A model generated the notes under the pieces. The model saw nothing but the letters and a program-made list of their open reading frames with translations. It was not told the origin of the DNA and made no database searches. The position numbers and the translations under genes were made by a program. A DNA stretch of 64,000 bases from Melieria omissa. Taxonomy: Eukaryota; Arthropoda; Insecta; Diptera; Ulidiidae. Shown piece by piece: positions 21,531 to 33,177 of this stretch; position 1 is the stretch's first letter, and every line of letters begins with the position of its first letter. The stretch is taken from NCBI GenBank assembly GCA_963971225.1, contig OZ020268.1:49960404-50024403 (forward strand), read 5' to 3'.

Positions 21531-21689
21531 TGTAAAGGAAGGGACAGTGGTGACGTTGACGTTGAGGCGAGCGGACGTGCCGCAGCCGCAACTGCGTAAT
21601 ATCAAACAGTCCTTATATATCTTAATTGTTCGTATTCTTTAAAATAAACGGTTTCCTGGAAACACAACAATCGAGTTGGATCTTTGACA
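21531..21689 (+). repeat. 5' LTR of the gypsy-type element
   Basis: It starts TGTAAAGGAAGGG and ends GGATCTTTGACA. Compared with the 3' LTR it differs at about two positions (TATATCTTAA against TATATTGTAA), so the LTRs are about 99 percent identical. It contains AATAAA (about 21642) as a likely R-region polyadenylation signal. Confidence 0.9.
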
Positions 21690-21868
21690 GTATCAGAAGT
21701 GGGATTCAACCAAATTCGACTGCGAATTCTACGAACACGCCACAAAATCCGAGGCTCGCGACAGACGCCGGCAACGAAAGCACAACTTAAGGGGAAATAT
21801 GAACCACCACTCTAAGCAACGAAGGCGCTATGCGCTAGACAGGGGCAGCGATAGACGCGGCCACAAGT

Positions 21869-22004
21869 AAGCGACGGACGCTTCCAGGAATTCGCACGAA
21901 GCGACGGACGCTTCGAGGAATTTGCATATAAGCGACGGACGCTTACAGGAATTCACGGGAAGCGACGGACGCTTCCGAGAATAGAAGTCGAACGATAGAC
22001 GCTT
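21869..22004 (+). repeat. Hairpin tandem repeats in the retrotransposon leader
   Basis: The 15-mer AAGCGACGGACGCTT occurs exactly four times, at 21869, 21899, 21930 and 21960, with a period of 30-31 bases. A decayed fifth copy lies at 21991-22004 (AACGATAGACGCTT). Each 15-mer is an inverted repeat (AAGCG / CGCTT around ACGGA), so DNA or RNA could form a row of small hairpins. The repeats lie between the LTR and gag, the position where gypsy carries its insulator and where packaging signals sit. Confidence 0.85.
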
Positions 22005-22080
22005 GAGAAAGTGAAAGAAAGCGGCAGAGCACAGGTGTCATTCGAGTGCGGACATCGAAGCAGTTAGGACGGAAAAGTAA

Positions 22081-22623
22081 GAGCTGACGGCTTTAAAAGT
22101 AGATCAACTCAACGCGCTGCTTCGCAGCCAAAATCTTGATGTCACGGGAAATAAGGCGCAGAAAATTGCGAAGCTTATGGAGGTGTATCAGGCTGATGAA
22201 GTCGACGAGGCGGAATTGGACGGGCTGGACCAGGAGTCCTTATGGCGCCAGCAAATCAACGATCTTCGGGAAATGTTGAACAATATGGCCAAGACGGTGG
22301 GTGATTTAGCAGGTGTGGTACAGGTAAATGGTGGCGCAACAGCACCGACACCAGCGACGCGGGATGCTGCAGATCCAGAGGCGACGATTGGCGGTCTGGT
22401 GGAAGGGTCGTCTACCCCGGTACTGGGTCGACCAGCACGCGATCTGATGACAGCATCGATGACAACGCATGCAGCCACAGATTATTGGAATCCTGCCGGA
22501 GTTTGATCCGCTGAAAGGCAATCGCACAACGAGTCAATTCATTGATAAGGTGGAGCAGCTACAGTCGATATACCTGTGGAGTGAAGAAGAAGTGCTTTTT
22601 GCGGCGCAGCAGAAACTTTGAGG
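22081..22623 (+). pseudogene. gag N-terminal part, broken by a frameshift and a stop
   Basis: It begins with a SAP-like motif (LKVDQLNALLRSQNLDVTG) and an acidic helical region (open from 22177 to 22506). Around 22485 the meaningful frame shifts by one to EFDPLKGNRTTSQFIDKVEQ, typical of a gag capsid start. A TGA at 22619 then interrupts it just before GVARDWVDSQPAF. The shift and stop show the copy is dead for gag. Confidence 0.75.
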
Positions 22624-22624
22624 T

Positions 22625-24643
22625 GTGGCAAGAGATTGGGTTGATTCGCAGCCAGCGTTCCGAACATGGTTCCAGTTGGTGGACATGTTGAAAAAGGATT
22701 TCCCCAATTCGTCAAGTGCGGCAGAAATACATAGCGAGTTGGGCACGCGCAGGAAGAAGCCTAATGAATCTCTAAAGGATTACTACTACGCGATGTTGAG
22801 TTTAGGTCGCAGCGGAGACGTCGACGAAGTATCCTTGAACTCTTATATCATCAATGGTCTAAACGATTCGAATCTGTCCAGAACCCTACAAGCGATGAAT
22901 CTGAAAACGTGTCGTGATCTCTTATCTTCAATAGAAAGCTTGTCAACCATGTCAGTGTGGCCCAAAACAGTAGCGGATGGACGGCAAGCTACGACAGAGG
23001 GTCAAGATGCTCAGATGGGTCACAAAGCGGTCCGGTGCTACAATTGCAGCGAGGTAGGACACATCGCAGCCAAGTGTCCACATCCGCCGCGTCGAGTAAA
23101 GTGCACTAACTGTAACAAATTTGGTCACGATTCCAAGTCATGCGGCGCAGTTAAACCATCGGTGTCGAAAGTGGAGTCAGCCCTGGGGGTACCACCGCCG
23201 TTAATGAAGGTCGTGAAAGTGTTCGGACGGAGCATCCCAGCATTCATTGACACGGGTAGCGATGTATCGTTGATCCGGGAATCAATGGTCCCCCTGGATT
23301 CGCGACGTGAGTCGGCCGTCAAGAAGCTTGAAGGGTTTGGAGGCGGTTTCGTCGAGACAAAGTACATGGTTAACGTCGTCGTGGAACTGGAAGGTCGTGA
23401 GCTACAGGTGTGTCTGATGCTGGTGGCAGATCAGTCCATGCCGCATCCGTTGCTTATTGAACGTGACGTGCTGTGTGGTGATGACGCGACATTCATGATC
23501 GACGCAGGGGTGCTCAGGAGGCAAGACTCCGAGGTGCTTTCATTGATGTCCAGCCAAGCGGATGAAGATCATCCCGAGGAGTTAAACAACTTACTGCGAG
23601 CGTATGGCGATTGCTTCTCTGAAGATTTGTCATCCTTGGGGCGATGTAACATGACGGAGATGGAGATTTCGGTCACCACCGATGAGCCGATTCTGGGGAA
23701 GAGGTATCAAATCCCGTTTGCGCAACGGCCAGTTTTTTCGTCAATCGTTGCCAATTTGTTGGAGCACAGCATCATCCGCCCCAGCACGTCACCGCATGCA
23801 GCACCAGTGGTTTTGGTGAAGAAGTCCAACGGGGAAGACAGGATGTGTGTTGATTTCCGCGCTATGAATGCGGTGACCATTAAAAAGCAGTTTCCCATGC
23901 CCGTCGTAGAGGAGCAACTGGCCAGACTGGGTGGCAACCGCTACTTTACCACCCTGGATATGACAGCTGGATATTACCAGATCCCCATGAAGGAAGAGAG
24001 CAAGCAATACACGGCGTTCCTCACCCCGGACGGACTCTTCGAACACAACGTAATGCCGTTTGGGTTGGTGAACGCGCCAATGGTGTTCCAAGAGATGGTG
24101 CTGAAGATTATCAGGCCGTTGAAACTACGGGAGAAGATGGTGAGCTACGTGGACGAGGTCATCATAGCCACAACCACTGAAGAAGACGGTATCAGAGTAT
24201 TGGACGAATTCCTCGCGGCAGTTCGTGCTGCGGGTTTAACGCTACGCCCGTCGAAGTGTGTTTTTATGGCAGATACAGTAACCTTCCTTGGTCATGTCAT
24301 CAGTCGGGATGGCATCCGCCCGGGAGTAGAAAAGGTGCAGAGTGTCAAAGACTTCCCGACACCAACCACAGCAACACAAGTGCGTCAGTTTCTTGGGCTT
24401 ACCAGTTTCTTCCGCCGATTCATTCCGAACTACGGTACCGTTTCAAAGCCGCTTACTCAGCTTCTCAAGAAGGATGAAGTTTTCAAATGGACGAATATAC
24501 AAGACGAAGCATTCAAGTGGCTTAAGGAAGCGCTTGGATGCGAACCAGTTCTGGCGATGTTTGACGCAACAAAAGGCCACGAAATCCATACAGATGCCAG
24601 TGCGATGGGCATCTCTGGCCTGTTCCTACAACTTGAGGATTAG
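22625..24643 (+). pseudogene. gag C-terminus plus protease and reverse transcriptase (pol)
   Basis: The 672-aa open frame holds gag capsid sequence and two CCHC zinc knuckles (CYNCSEVGHIAAKC and CTNCNKFGHDSKSC, about residues 138-175). The aspartic protease active site FIDTGSDVSLI is at about 207, and reverse transcriptase follows from about 350. Motif A is FTTLDMTAGYYQI and motif B is MPFGLVNAP. The normally invariant YxDD box reads YVDE, so the second catalytic Asp is lost. RNase H starts (HEIHTDASAMGISG) before a premature TAG at 24641. No upstream start belongs to this frame; it is a fragment of a larger gag-pol. Confidence 0.85.
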
Positions 24644-24718
24644 GGGTTAAGACCCGGGCAGTACTTTAGTCGTCAATGCAGTGCAGCTGAAAGTCGGTAC
24701 GCGAGCCATGAATTAGAG

Positions 24719-25812
24719 GTGCTGGCGATTGTGGAAACACTGGAGAGGTTCCGAGTGTATCTTTTGGGCACTCATTTTGTGGTTATCACTGATTGCAATG
24801 CGATTGCAACAACAAAGGCCACAACGTTGCTTCAACCGCGAATAGCCAGATGGTGGCTTAAGTTGCAAGAGTTCGACTTCGAGTGCATTCATCGATCAGG
24901 TGATAAGATGACTCATGTGGACAGCCTCAGCCGAGCTCCGGTGCAACCTCCAACAGTAACGACAACCGCAGCCGAGAAGGTCCTGAAGGTGAACAAATCA
25001 GCAGACGGCGAAGAGGCCTGGATCTATGCCATGCAGATCCAAGATAGCAAGCTAAAACAAATTTGCGACGTGTTGAAGGGCAACAAGGCGGCGACCGCTG
25101 ACGAAAAGCAATTTCAGGTGGACTACCAGCTTCGGCACGGTCGACTCTACCGCACTGTCAAGGGGCAACCGAAACTAGTGATCCCACAGTCAGTACGATG
25201 GCGAATAACAAAAGCATGTCACGACGATGTTGGCCACTTCGCTGTCGAAAAGACCATCGAGCGTATTGGAACACGATTCTGGTTTCCACGAATCAGAAGG
25301 TATGTGAAATCGTACATCAACGCCTGCGAAGAATGTTATCTTTTTAAGGTGAAAGGCGGCAAGTCGGAGAGTCAGCTGCACGTGCTCGAAGTTTGGCCGA
25401 TACCGTTTAGACATATTAACATCGACCACCTGGGCCCGTTCCCTAAGAGCAAGCGTGGTAATGCATACATCTTGGTCGTCGTATGCAACTTCAGTAAATA
25501 CGTGCTACTAAAACCGCTGCGGAACACCAAAACCGAACCGGTGACGAAAACTCTGGCGGAGGCGATGGCAATGTTCGGTCAACCGATTCGCATTACTTCA
25601 GATCGAGGAACAGCATTCACGTCAAAAGACTCGATCATGATAGATACTTAATCGAAGATCTACCGGACACCTCAGTTACGCAGCGGCGCTACAGTAATGT
25701 CGTCAGCGTGGACCACCTCAAGCCTTGGTGCGCACTTAGCCCGGAATTGGACATAAGCGAAGATGACGACAGCGAATCGACCGAGGCGGTCGAAAGTCAG
25801 GAGAGGCCGAAT
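24719..25812 (+). pseudogene. RNase H remainder and deleted integrase (pol end)
   Basis: After the stop the same protein resumes with CSAAESRYASHELEVLAIVE and ends RNase H with IHRSGDKMTHVDSLSRAP. Integrase shows the HHCC zinc site (HDDVGHF, then CEECYLF), the first core Asp (NIDHLGPFPKS) and the second (ITSDRGTAF). The frame then breaks at 25630-25650. It jumps straight to the C-terminal module (YLIEDLPDTSVTQRRYSNVV, then VDHLKPWCAL). The region with the third catalytic residue (Glu) is missing, so an internal deletion removed part of the core. Confidence 0.85.
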
Positions 25813-25971
25813 TGTAAAGGAAGGGACAGTGGTGACGTTGACGTTGAGGCGAGCGGACGTGCCGCAGCCGCAACTGCGTAATATCAAACAGTCCTTATAT
25901 ATTGTAATTGTTCGTATTCTTTAAAATAAACGGTTTCCTGGAAACACAACAATCGAGTTGGATCTTTGACA
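25813..25971 (+). repeat. 3' LTR of the gypsy-type element
   Basis: Direct copy of 21531-21689, starting TGTAAAGGAAGGG and ending GGATCTTTGACA, followed by the duplicated GTAG. The end of the pol frame (VESQERPNCKGRDSGD) reads into this LTR. Confidence 0.9.
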
Positions 25972-25975
25972 GTAG

Positions 25976-28318
25976 TAGGGAACACAATAGATCAATAGAT
26001 ACTCAATCAATAATTTCAGTACATTACAATCCCAATAACATCTACAGCAGAAGGGCAAACAGGGGGTAGTTTAAGTCGGTATCAATTTCTTTCGAATATT
26101 TCCAACTTATGCGCGAAAAAAACATATTTTTAAATAAAATTTTGTTTTGAAATTTAGTTTCAATTAAATTTCAAACTAATTGAAAAATCATAAACTAACT
26201 TTAAGTTCATCGGTGCTTTCAGATGCAACGCACTTATTTCATCAATATTTATCACTCAAACAAACTACGTACATATGTATATTCGGAAAAATTAAAGCAG
26301 CACACGGCATTCTTTAGAATATATTGAAATGTTTATTCAAATTTTAATTTAATTGCTAAATTTAGTTGCTGTGTAAATACATGCAGTGTATTCTATTATC
26401 ATTATTGTTTTTTTTTAATGTTATTATGCTATGTATTTGTAGTATATTTTTATTACTTTTAATGTTACTGTTTTGAATATGAAGATTTCATTTCCACATT
26501 TCATTTAGGTTTAAAGTTATATGGATTTTTAATACATTTCAGTCGTAATGAAATCAACTTTAAATACACATATAAATACTACACAAATGAATACTATTAG
26601 AGTAGCGCATTGCGCCCATCTCCGCCATGTGCTCGTACCACATCAGTTTGTCCGTTTGTGGCATTGCTGAATGCTGCCTATATACTCCTCTCTATATATA
26701 TACTGCATGTAAATTAATGCAAACTATCAACTGTATAAATAACTATTCATTAAAAAATTAATTACAAAATTATAACACAATACTCGAGTACAATTGATTG
26801 CTTGTGTGAGTGTGTGTATGTATGTGTGAAGTTGTATGCTTCAGTGTTCCGTTCCTTATTTGTTAAAATTTCCACTCCTTATTTTAGATCTAATGCTGAA
26901 TTAGTGTTAGGTGTGTCATCTAATCAAAACCCAAACTACAAATTGGAATGCTTTTCTTCTTATTGTTACGATTAATTTCAAAGTTCTTTGCTGTTATTAG
27001 ACACATACATATTTGAGTAAATTGAATTGCTTTTTCGCTTCGTCAACATGTTGGAAGTGTCATCTCATACTTGAATACACATATCGTATTTTCCAAAATA
27101 TGTCAAGTATACCAAGTATGCTAAAGTCAACTAAAAGCTATGTTTTTGAAATGATTAAAAAATATAAATTTTGAAGAATAAAAATTATATGTATTTATAT
27201 ATTTTTTTAAATTTCAATTTACTATAAAATCAAACATAATTTAAATTTTGTTTGTTATGTGTAAGTTAAATTTATTAAACAAACACTTTTAACATTATTT
27301 CCAAAACATGTTTTTTTTACTTAAAATTGCCCAAGTCCCAAGTTTTACAATCTTTGAGTTTTATATAAAAAAAACTCAAAAATTGTAAACATTTTTATGT
27401 GCGCACATTTTCTGCATCAGTTGTGTAGCTATAACTACGCACAATATTTAGGACTTATGTAGGCAATTTCAAGCATTTCCTGGCATTTCTTTCATTATGA
27501 AAATTAACAAATTGACAAAATGTGTTCAACAAATCAGAAAATTCATTTTTTGTAATTTATTTGAATAAAACTTTTCAACTCAAAAATTTACAAACTTCAG
27601 TAATATTTTGAAATCAAATAAAACACCCTACGTTGTCGTTGTTGTAAGTACAGTTGCATGGAAGTAAAACCAAACCACTTGACATTAACTATATTGCTTT
27701 CGGCATCGAAGACAGGGCGTGCTCGAGCTGTTTCTGTGCGTGTGTGTGTCAAATGGCTGCGGTTAGATATTTTCATATGGTATTTGTTGTTGTCCACGTT
27801 ACATACTCTTTATCTTATCTAAGCTAAGGTAAATAAATTAAACTTACTCTTAAACGCTGCCTACGAAATGCGACCAAACGATATCGAAACGGAAAGCGTA
27901 GCAGGATGAAGTGGGGTACAGTAGAAACAACCAAACTTAGAGGTACCTGGCTTTGTGCATTATTTGTCAGTGGCTGGTCTGTCAATAGTGGAAACATTAA
28001 TTGCTGTAATTAATAAAATTCACAGCCAGGAACGCGTACTTTTAAGAAAGTTTTTAATATGAACGATTTGCTCCTGCAGCCGCCTGCTCGTCACCCTGGG
28101 AGGTGTTCCAGGTGATCGCATTCTTACTCGCTATATGATTAATGTGTATAAATGCGGTGCGCGCCTAATGCGTTCACCGCACACTTAGCCAGCTAATGTT
28201 GTAATAATTTAAGAGTTCAATTTCAAGGCTTAGTAGCCAGAGTTTATGGTGGTTTTGGGGGAGGGGGTGCTTAGTGTCTAGGTGTCTACCTTCATCCAAT
28301 GGCGAACGACGAACCGAA
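25976..28318. other. AT-rich intergenic DNA and probable 3' UTR of the zinc-finger gene
   Basis: It begins with the rest of the interrupted LINE tail (to about 26010), followed by about 2.3 kb of AT-rich DNA. Several reverse-strand polyadenylation signals (TTTATT on plus) could end the minus-strand MADF/zinc-finger transcript. No exon recognised. Confidence 0.4.
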
Positions 28319-31282
28319 TCAGTAGCTCTGCCGTATGCGCGAGTTGGGCCGATTGTGCCGTCGCTTGTGCAGGTAGAGGCCGGCCGCCTGCGCGAAAGCT
28401 GAGCCGCAAATCTTGCACACATATCGCTTGATGGCGTCGTGTATTTGCTTGTGATTCTGCAGGTTCTTCACCGACTTGAATGCCTTGCCACAGATGTCGC
28501 ACTTGAACTCCTCGTCACTGAAGTGCTGCTTGGTGTGCTCCAGCATGCTCTGTCGCGTCGCAAAGTGCTTGCCGCAATGCGGGTAGTCGCACTTGTAGAT
28601 ACGGTCGCCCGAGTGTACCGCCCGATGCGAATTAAGGTAGCTGTTGGTGGCAAACGCCTTGCCGCAAATGTCGCAGATGTAGGGCTTGGCTGTGGTGTCA
28701 CCGGCACTGTCGTCGTCGTCGTCCTCGCATCTGTAGGCGGCTCCACCCGTTCCGACGGCGCAGCTGTTGCTGGCTAGTGAGGGCAGTAGCAGCTCATCGT
28801 TGTGTCGCCGCATGTGCTCGTCGTAGTTGGACTTGGTGCGAAAACTGGCCGTGCACAGGTCGCACGCGTACTTTACCTCCTTGGCGGCGCTAGTGTGCAG
28901 CTGCCGATGGCGCTGCAGCATCTCCATATCGATGAAGCCAGCATGGCAAACATTGCACACATAGTCGTTGCCGCCCTGGTGCGTACTCAGGTGCACGTCC
29001 AACTCGCGCGGCGTTTGCAATATCAGCGCGCAGTAGTCACACTTGAAGGGCGCCACATCGGCGTCCATGAAGAACATCTGGTCGTAGTAGGTGTAGCTGG
29101 GTACGAAAACTTTGTTGTTCTGCTCACACTGCAGTCGTTCCTGCTTCTGCTTGGAATAGTCAAAGCGCAGCTGGGAGATGCGCTTCGAGATCTGTATGGT
29201 AGTAACATCGATCATTTTCTGTAGTTCTGTTGCCATTTTTTGTAGCGCCTCGCCGCGCTTCTCCTTGCTGCGATAGTCGATGTTGTATTTGTCGTAGAAG
29301 CAGGGGTACTGTTTGACCATGGCCAGCAGCTTCGTGGTGGAGACGTCGTTCCATAGAGCCGAATAACGGCGACGGTACACGGTTTCCTGTTAATGTAAAC
29401 AAGGCGATGAATGGTGGGCAAACATTTATATTAAGGATTAGTTAAGAGCAGCGATTAAGTTTATTTAGAATACGGTATATTTAATAACTTGTATGGGGTT
29501 GATGATTTTTATATCAATTAATAATAATTGCTACATGCAAACCTTATTTCTTATTACATATTTTATTAATTATTAATTTAGGGGAAATATTAAAAACTTG
29601 AATAGTATTTAGACAAATACGTAATTACTTGGGTAATTATTTGATAATTAAAAATTGTACTAGAAATTGGCTGACATTGACAATTTTGTTCGATTAACTA
29701 TTCTAAATTACTATTTGCTGTCAGTTGCTTGTCTAACAAAAATCAGTAGAATTTAGCAAATTACGTAGAAAATTAAAAAAAAAAACTGAAATGATACGGA
29801 AATCTTTGTAGAATAATTACAAAAGTTTTAATAATTTTTAGTATTAAAGCTTCAGTTTTGGCTTCACGATTTAGTGGAATAGCTGGCTTGTTATTTGTTA
29901 AAATAAAAATCCAATTGTTTTACATAAAATCAGAAAACAAAATTCCGACTGTTAAGAATTTGTTCAAATAACCTATTGAAAAGTAAAGGCTATTTGTACA
30001 TACTTAACTTCTGATAAATTATCAGATGAAAAGCAAAGAACCCTTCCATTATCCATGGTAACAAAAGACTACAACAATAAATATATGCGTGGCGAATCGA
30101 TCTATTAACCAACAAACCAATTTCTAGCCAAGGCAACACATTCATTATCATACACACCTTCACAACAGCCTCCGACATTTTTTGATTGCCGCCGTAGAGG
30201 CGATTGAGAAAGTGCAGCTCTTTAAAGTACCACAATGTGCTGACATTGGTCTTCTCCAGCGACATACGATTGCACTCGCGCTTGTAGACGGTGCGCAGAT
30301 TGTCCCACTTTCGCGTCACTGCGTCTTTGGCCAGCGAGATGTTGAAGCGGCGCTTGAATTCCATGATTATCCAGTCCAAGAACTGTTGTCGTTTGACTCG
30401 ATCACGAAATTGCGGATGACGGTGATCCCATAGGAAGGGATTGCGCCGGTACGAGTCGATCAGAAACTGTATCATCTTACGGTCCTTGATGTGCATAGTC
30501 AGTGCCGTATCCTGCAAACAGTGTACACATTAAAATTGAATCTAATACGCCCCAAAGCAATTGCTTACACCGAGTAGTGACTGCTCCACCAGGTCATCGT
30601 AATTGGCATCTTCTTCCTCTTCGCCTTGATAGCTGGGATCGTCATCTTCGCCATTGGCGCCGTACTCATCATAGCCACCACCGCTACCGCCTCCACCATA
30701 AGGGTCGCACATGTAACTTTGGTCGTTCATTTCCATGGTGATCTCCGGTTCGACGTGTTCTTGCTTCACCTGGTACAAGGCATTATTAGCGTCTGCAATT
30801 TCGTTTTCGCTGGGAAAGCCTGTGATAATCGAGTCGTCTGCTTGTGGCTAATGAGCACGACACAAGCATTACACTCAACGGCAAATAATTCGAAATAAGT
30901 TGAATGGATTGCATTTTCCTACCTCGTCCATGACCTCCTCCTTGATCATGACCATTTGTGGTACGAGCAGTGATGGATCAGCGTCGGTGAGATCCTCCTC
31001 CAGGCAGGCGCCGCCACTGCGGCCACTCATGCCGTCGTACGAGTCATTGTAGCCCAGCATACCACCGAACATGCCGTCACCCTTCGGATCCATGGCCAGT
31101 GAGCCATGTTCTGTCTGCATGTGACCGATGAAGGCGTCGAAGTAGAGAAATTTCGCTGTACAAAACATGCAACCCAAGGCGAAGAATTGCTGATCTTCGG
31201 TGGCTGTGATGATGCCACACTCTTTCGTGCACAGCCGAAAGATGTCCTCCTCGTTGGTCGGTTGATAGGGCAGTGCACTCAT
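28319..31282 (-). CDS. Double-MADF, C2H2 zinc-finger transcription factor
   Basis: Four exons (31282-30923, 30847-30569, 30511-30158, 29386-28319) join in phase to 686 aa. An atypical C2H2 unit lies near the N-terminus (CMFCTAKFLYFDAFIGHMQT). An acidic Gly-rich linker follows (exon 2). MADF domain 1 is at about residues 223-315 (FLIDSYRRNPFLWDHRHPQF) and MADF domain 2 at about 345-435 (LLAMVKQYPCFYDKYNIDY). Then come seven C2H2 fingers (about 440-680), for example YICDICGKAFATNSYLNSH. MADF domains are Myb-like DNA- or protein-binding modules much expanded in flies; a nuclear sequence-specific regulator is inferred. An upstream in-frame Met at 31321 is an alternative start. The gene is divergent from sulfiredoxin. 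I cannot name the Drosophila orthologue. Confidence 0.85.
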
Positions 31283-32528
31283 TTTGTTGCACAAATTTTC
31301 CGACAGTTTGCACACAAACAACTATACTCGCAAATTTTCACCAAATAAATCCTCCGCTTCTAATTATTTTCCGATAATTTTCCTATCCTCGTTTCCTCCA
31401 CCATTCGCCAGTTCGCCTTTTTCATCACTGACAGCACTTTGACACATAGTAATTTATTACACAGAGCTGGCGTTGCCAACTAACTATCCATTGAGACGTG
31501 CGTGGGCTGGGACAGGTAAAGTTAATATTTATACACACTCGATTACATTGTAAATACTTCACTATTGGCATAAATATGAAAAGAGGATTCTAGTTAAAAA
31601 AAATACTGAGAGAGAAAGTTTTGTTGTAATGCAAAGTAAAGTTGCATATGTTTTAAACTTGCTATTGTAACATGGCCTGCAGAGATTCACAATAAAAATA
31701 TGTTTCGGTCAATGCCATCAGCTGAGTACAGTGGCGTTTTAATAGACATCGTTTAGTAAAATATTTTAATTTTCAGCATTAGAAATATTTATTCATCGTA
31801 TTGGAGTTGAGTAACAAAATCATATAATTCGAGTATATATAAGATAATGATGTATAAATACTGTGAGATAGCCAAAAGATCAGCTTCAGCACGATAAAAA
31901 ATGTTATTGTAGTTTTGTAGTTCTTATCTGTTAATGATAAACGCTTGTTGATTTTAACAGGTGCTGGAGGTGGTGGAGCCTCTTTTTTACCATAAAATCT
32001 ATAAAAGATGCTGAAACTTTACAGTATTCTGATCCTTTTTACTCGCTTAATGCTAACGCCCCGGCGTTCTTGAAAGCTCTGTAACGATCACCAAAAACGT
32101 CAACATTTGGTTTAACTAAAAAAAATTATTACAATACATGACTCCTTAACAAATAACAACAAAGCAGCACTTTGAGCTGCGTCAAGTGGACTCTGTATTG
32201 GGTGCGGGTTGTATGTGGGGGGTGCCATATGTCCGGTGCTTGTCAGCTGATTAAAATAAAAAGTTATTTATAGCTTGTTGTTGTTGAATCTTTCGCACAA
32301 CTTTATCGCAAAATACGTGTGTTTATATTTAAATTTCTTTGCTTAACTTGTAGATAGGCTAAAGCCGCGTTTGCTGCTTCACTTCCACTTCGGTGTTCCG
32401 CGGTTTATTTATTTCTGCTTGGTCTCGACGCGCCAAGAGCAACCAAATAACACAACCGCAACACTGGGCAGTGCAAGTCAAGTCAAGTCAAGTGGGGCGA
32501 GTTCCGAGCACGTTCGTAAAGTGCGCCG
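31283..32528. other. Divergent promoter region, zinc-finger gene and sulfiredoxin
   Basis: About 1.2 kb between the two starts. AT-rich in the middle; a CAAGT repeat tract (AGTCAAGTCAAGTCAAGTGG) lies at about 32476-32495, just upstream of the sulfiredoxin start. No clear TATA box. Confidence 0.4.
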
Positions 32529-33177
32529 ATGGATTTCATTACACGTTTCGCTTCGCAAGTGAGCAGCCACAGTCGCAGTCGCACTTTGGCCACAGGTAAA
32601 CACGGCTGGGTCCTTTTAGCCACTGATTGCTGCTTTCGGTTGTTGTAACATTGCCATAGTATCGTTTGTGCACTCTGTGGAAACAGTCACAAGTCAACAG
32701 CTGCTGTACGTTTTAATTGCAGTGCGCCTGATCAACATGTCGCTTAAGGTGGGCTGCGACAGTGTGCATTCCGCCTCCATAAAGGAGGTGCACAAGGTAC
32801 CAATGAGCGTTATACATCGGCCTATACCGCCGGTGCTGGACGAACAGAAAGTGGCTTCACTCATGGAAACCATAAAGGTGTGTTACGAACTGGTTACAGG
32901 TGTCAAAGCACCTGTTGTCGTTGTGAATTTAATAAATTGTATGCCTTGTGTGATTTCTCCGTAGAATGAAAAGACCGAAGACAATGTGCCGCCAATCGAT
33001 GTGCTCTGGATTAAGGGCTCCGAGGGCGGAAATTATTTCTACAGTTTCGGCGGCTGTCATCGTTACGAGGCGTATAAGCGTCTGAAGCGAGACACAATCA
33101 AAGCCAAGCTTATACATTCCACGCTCTACGATCTGTCTCATTATATGGGGTCCAGCGCACCCAAGCAGCTAAAGTGA
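32529..33177 (+). CDS. Srx: Sulfiredoxin
   Basis: Exons 32529-32595, 32723-32877 and 32965-33177 join in frame to 144 aa. The catalytic motif [13 protein letters not shown] (active Cys) and the nucleotide/peroxiredoxin-contact region ([15 protein letters not shown], then [14 protein letters not shown]) are plain. Sulfiredoxin uses ATP to reduce over-oxidised (sulfinic) peroxiredoxins. The first exon reads [20 protein letters not shown], rich in Arg/Ser and lacking acids after Asp2, like a mitochondrial presequence. It joins in phase to the second exon, which has its own Met at 32737 (MSLKVGCDS). Both a longer, possibly mitochondrial form and a shorter cytosolic form are therefore possible. 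The upstream-exon use is inferred from splice sites only. Confidence 0.88.

Larger units (their letters stand above)
21531..25971 (+). mobile_element. Defective Ty3/gypsy-type LTR retrotransposon (4.4 kb)
   Basis: Identical-orientation 159-bp LTRs bound a gag-pol region, and GTAG directly flanks both ends (21527-21530 and 25972-25975), a 4-bp target duplication. Domains run in the order gag (SAP-like start, two CCHC knuckles), protease, reverse transcriptase, RNase H, integrase, the Ty3/gypsy order. There is no env-like ORF. It is inactive: a gag frameshift, in-frame stops, an altered reverse transcriptase active site, and a deletion within integrase. It sits inside a run of LINE 3' ends: sequence like GGAGCACAATAGATCAAT from 21425 resumes right after the element at 25979. 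Confidence 0.93.
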
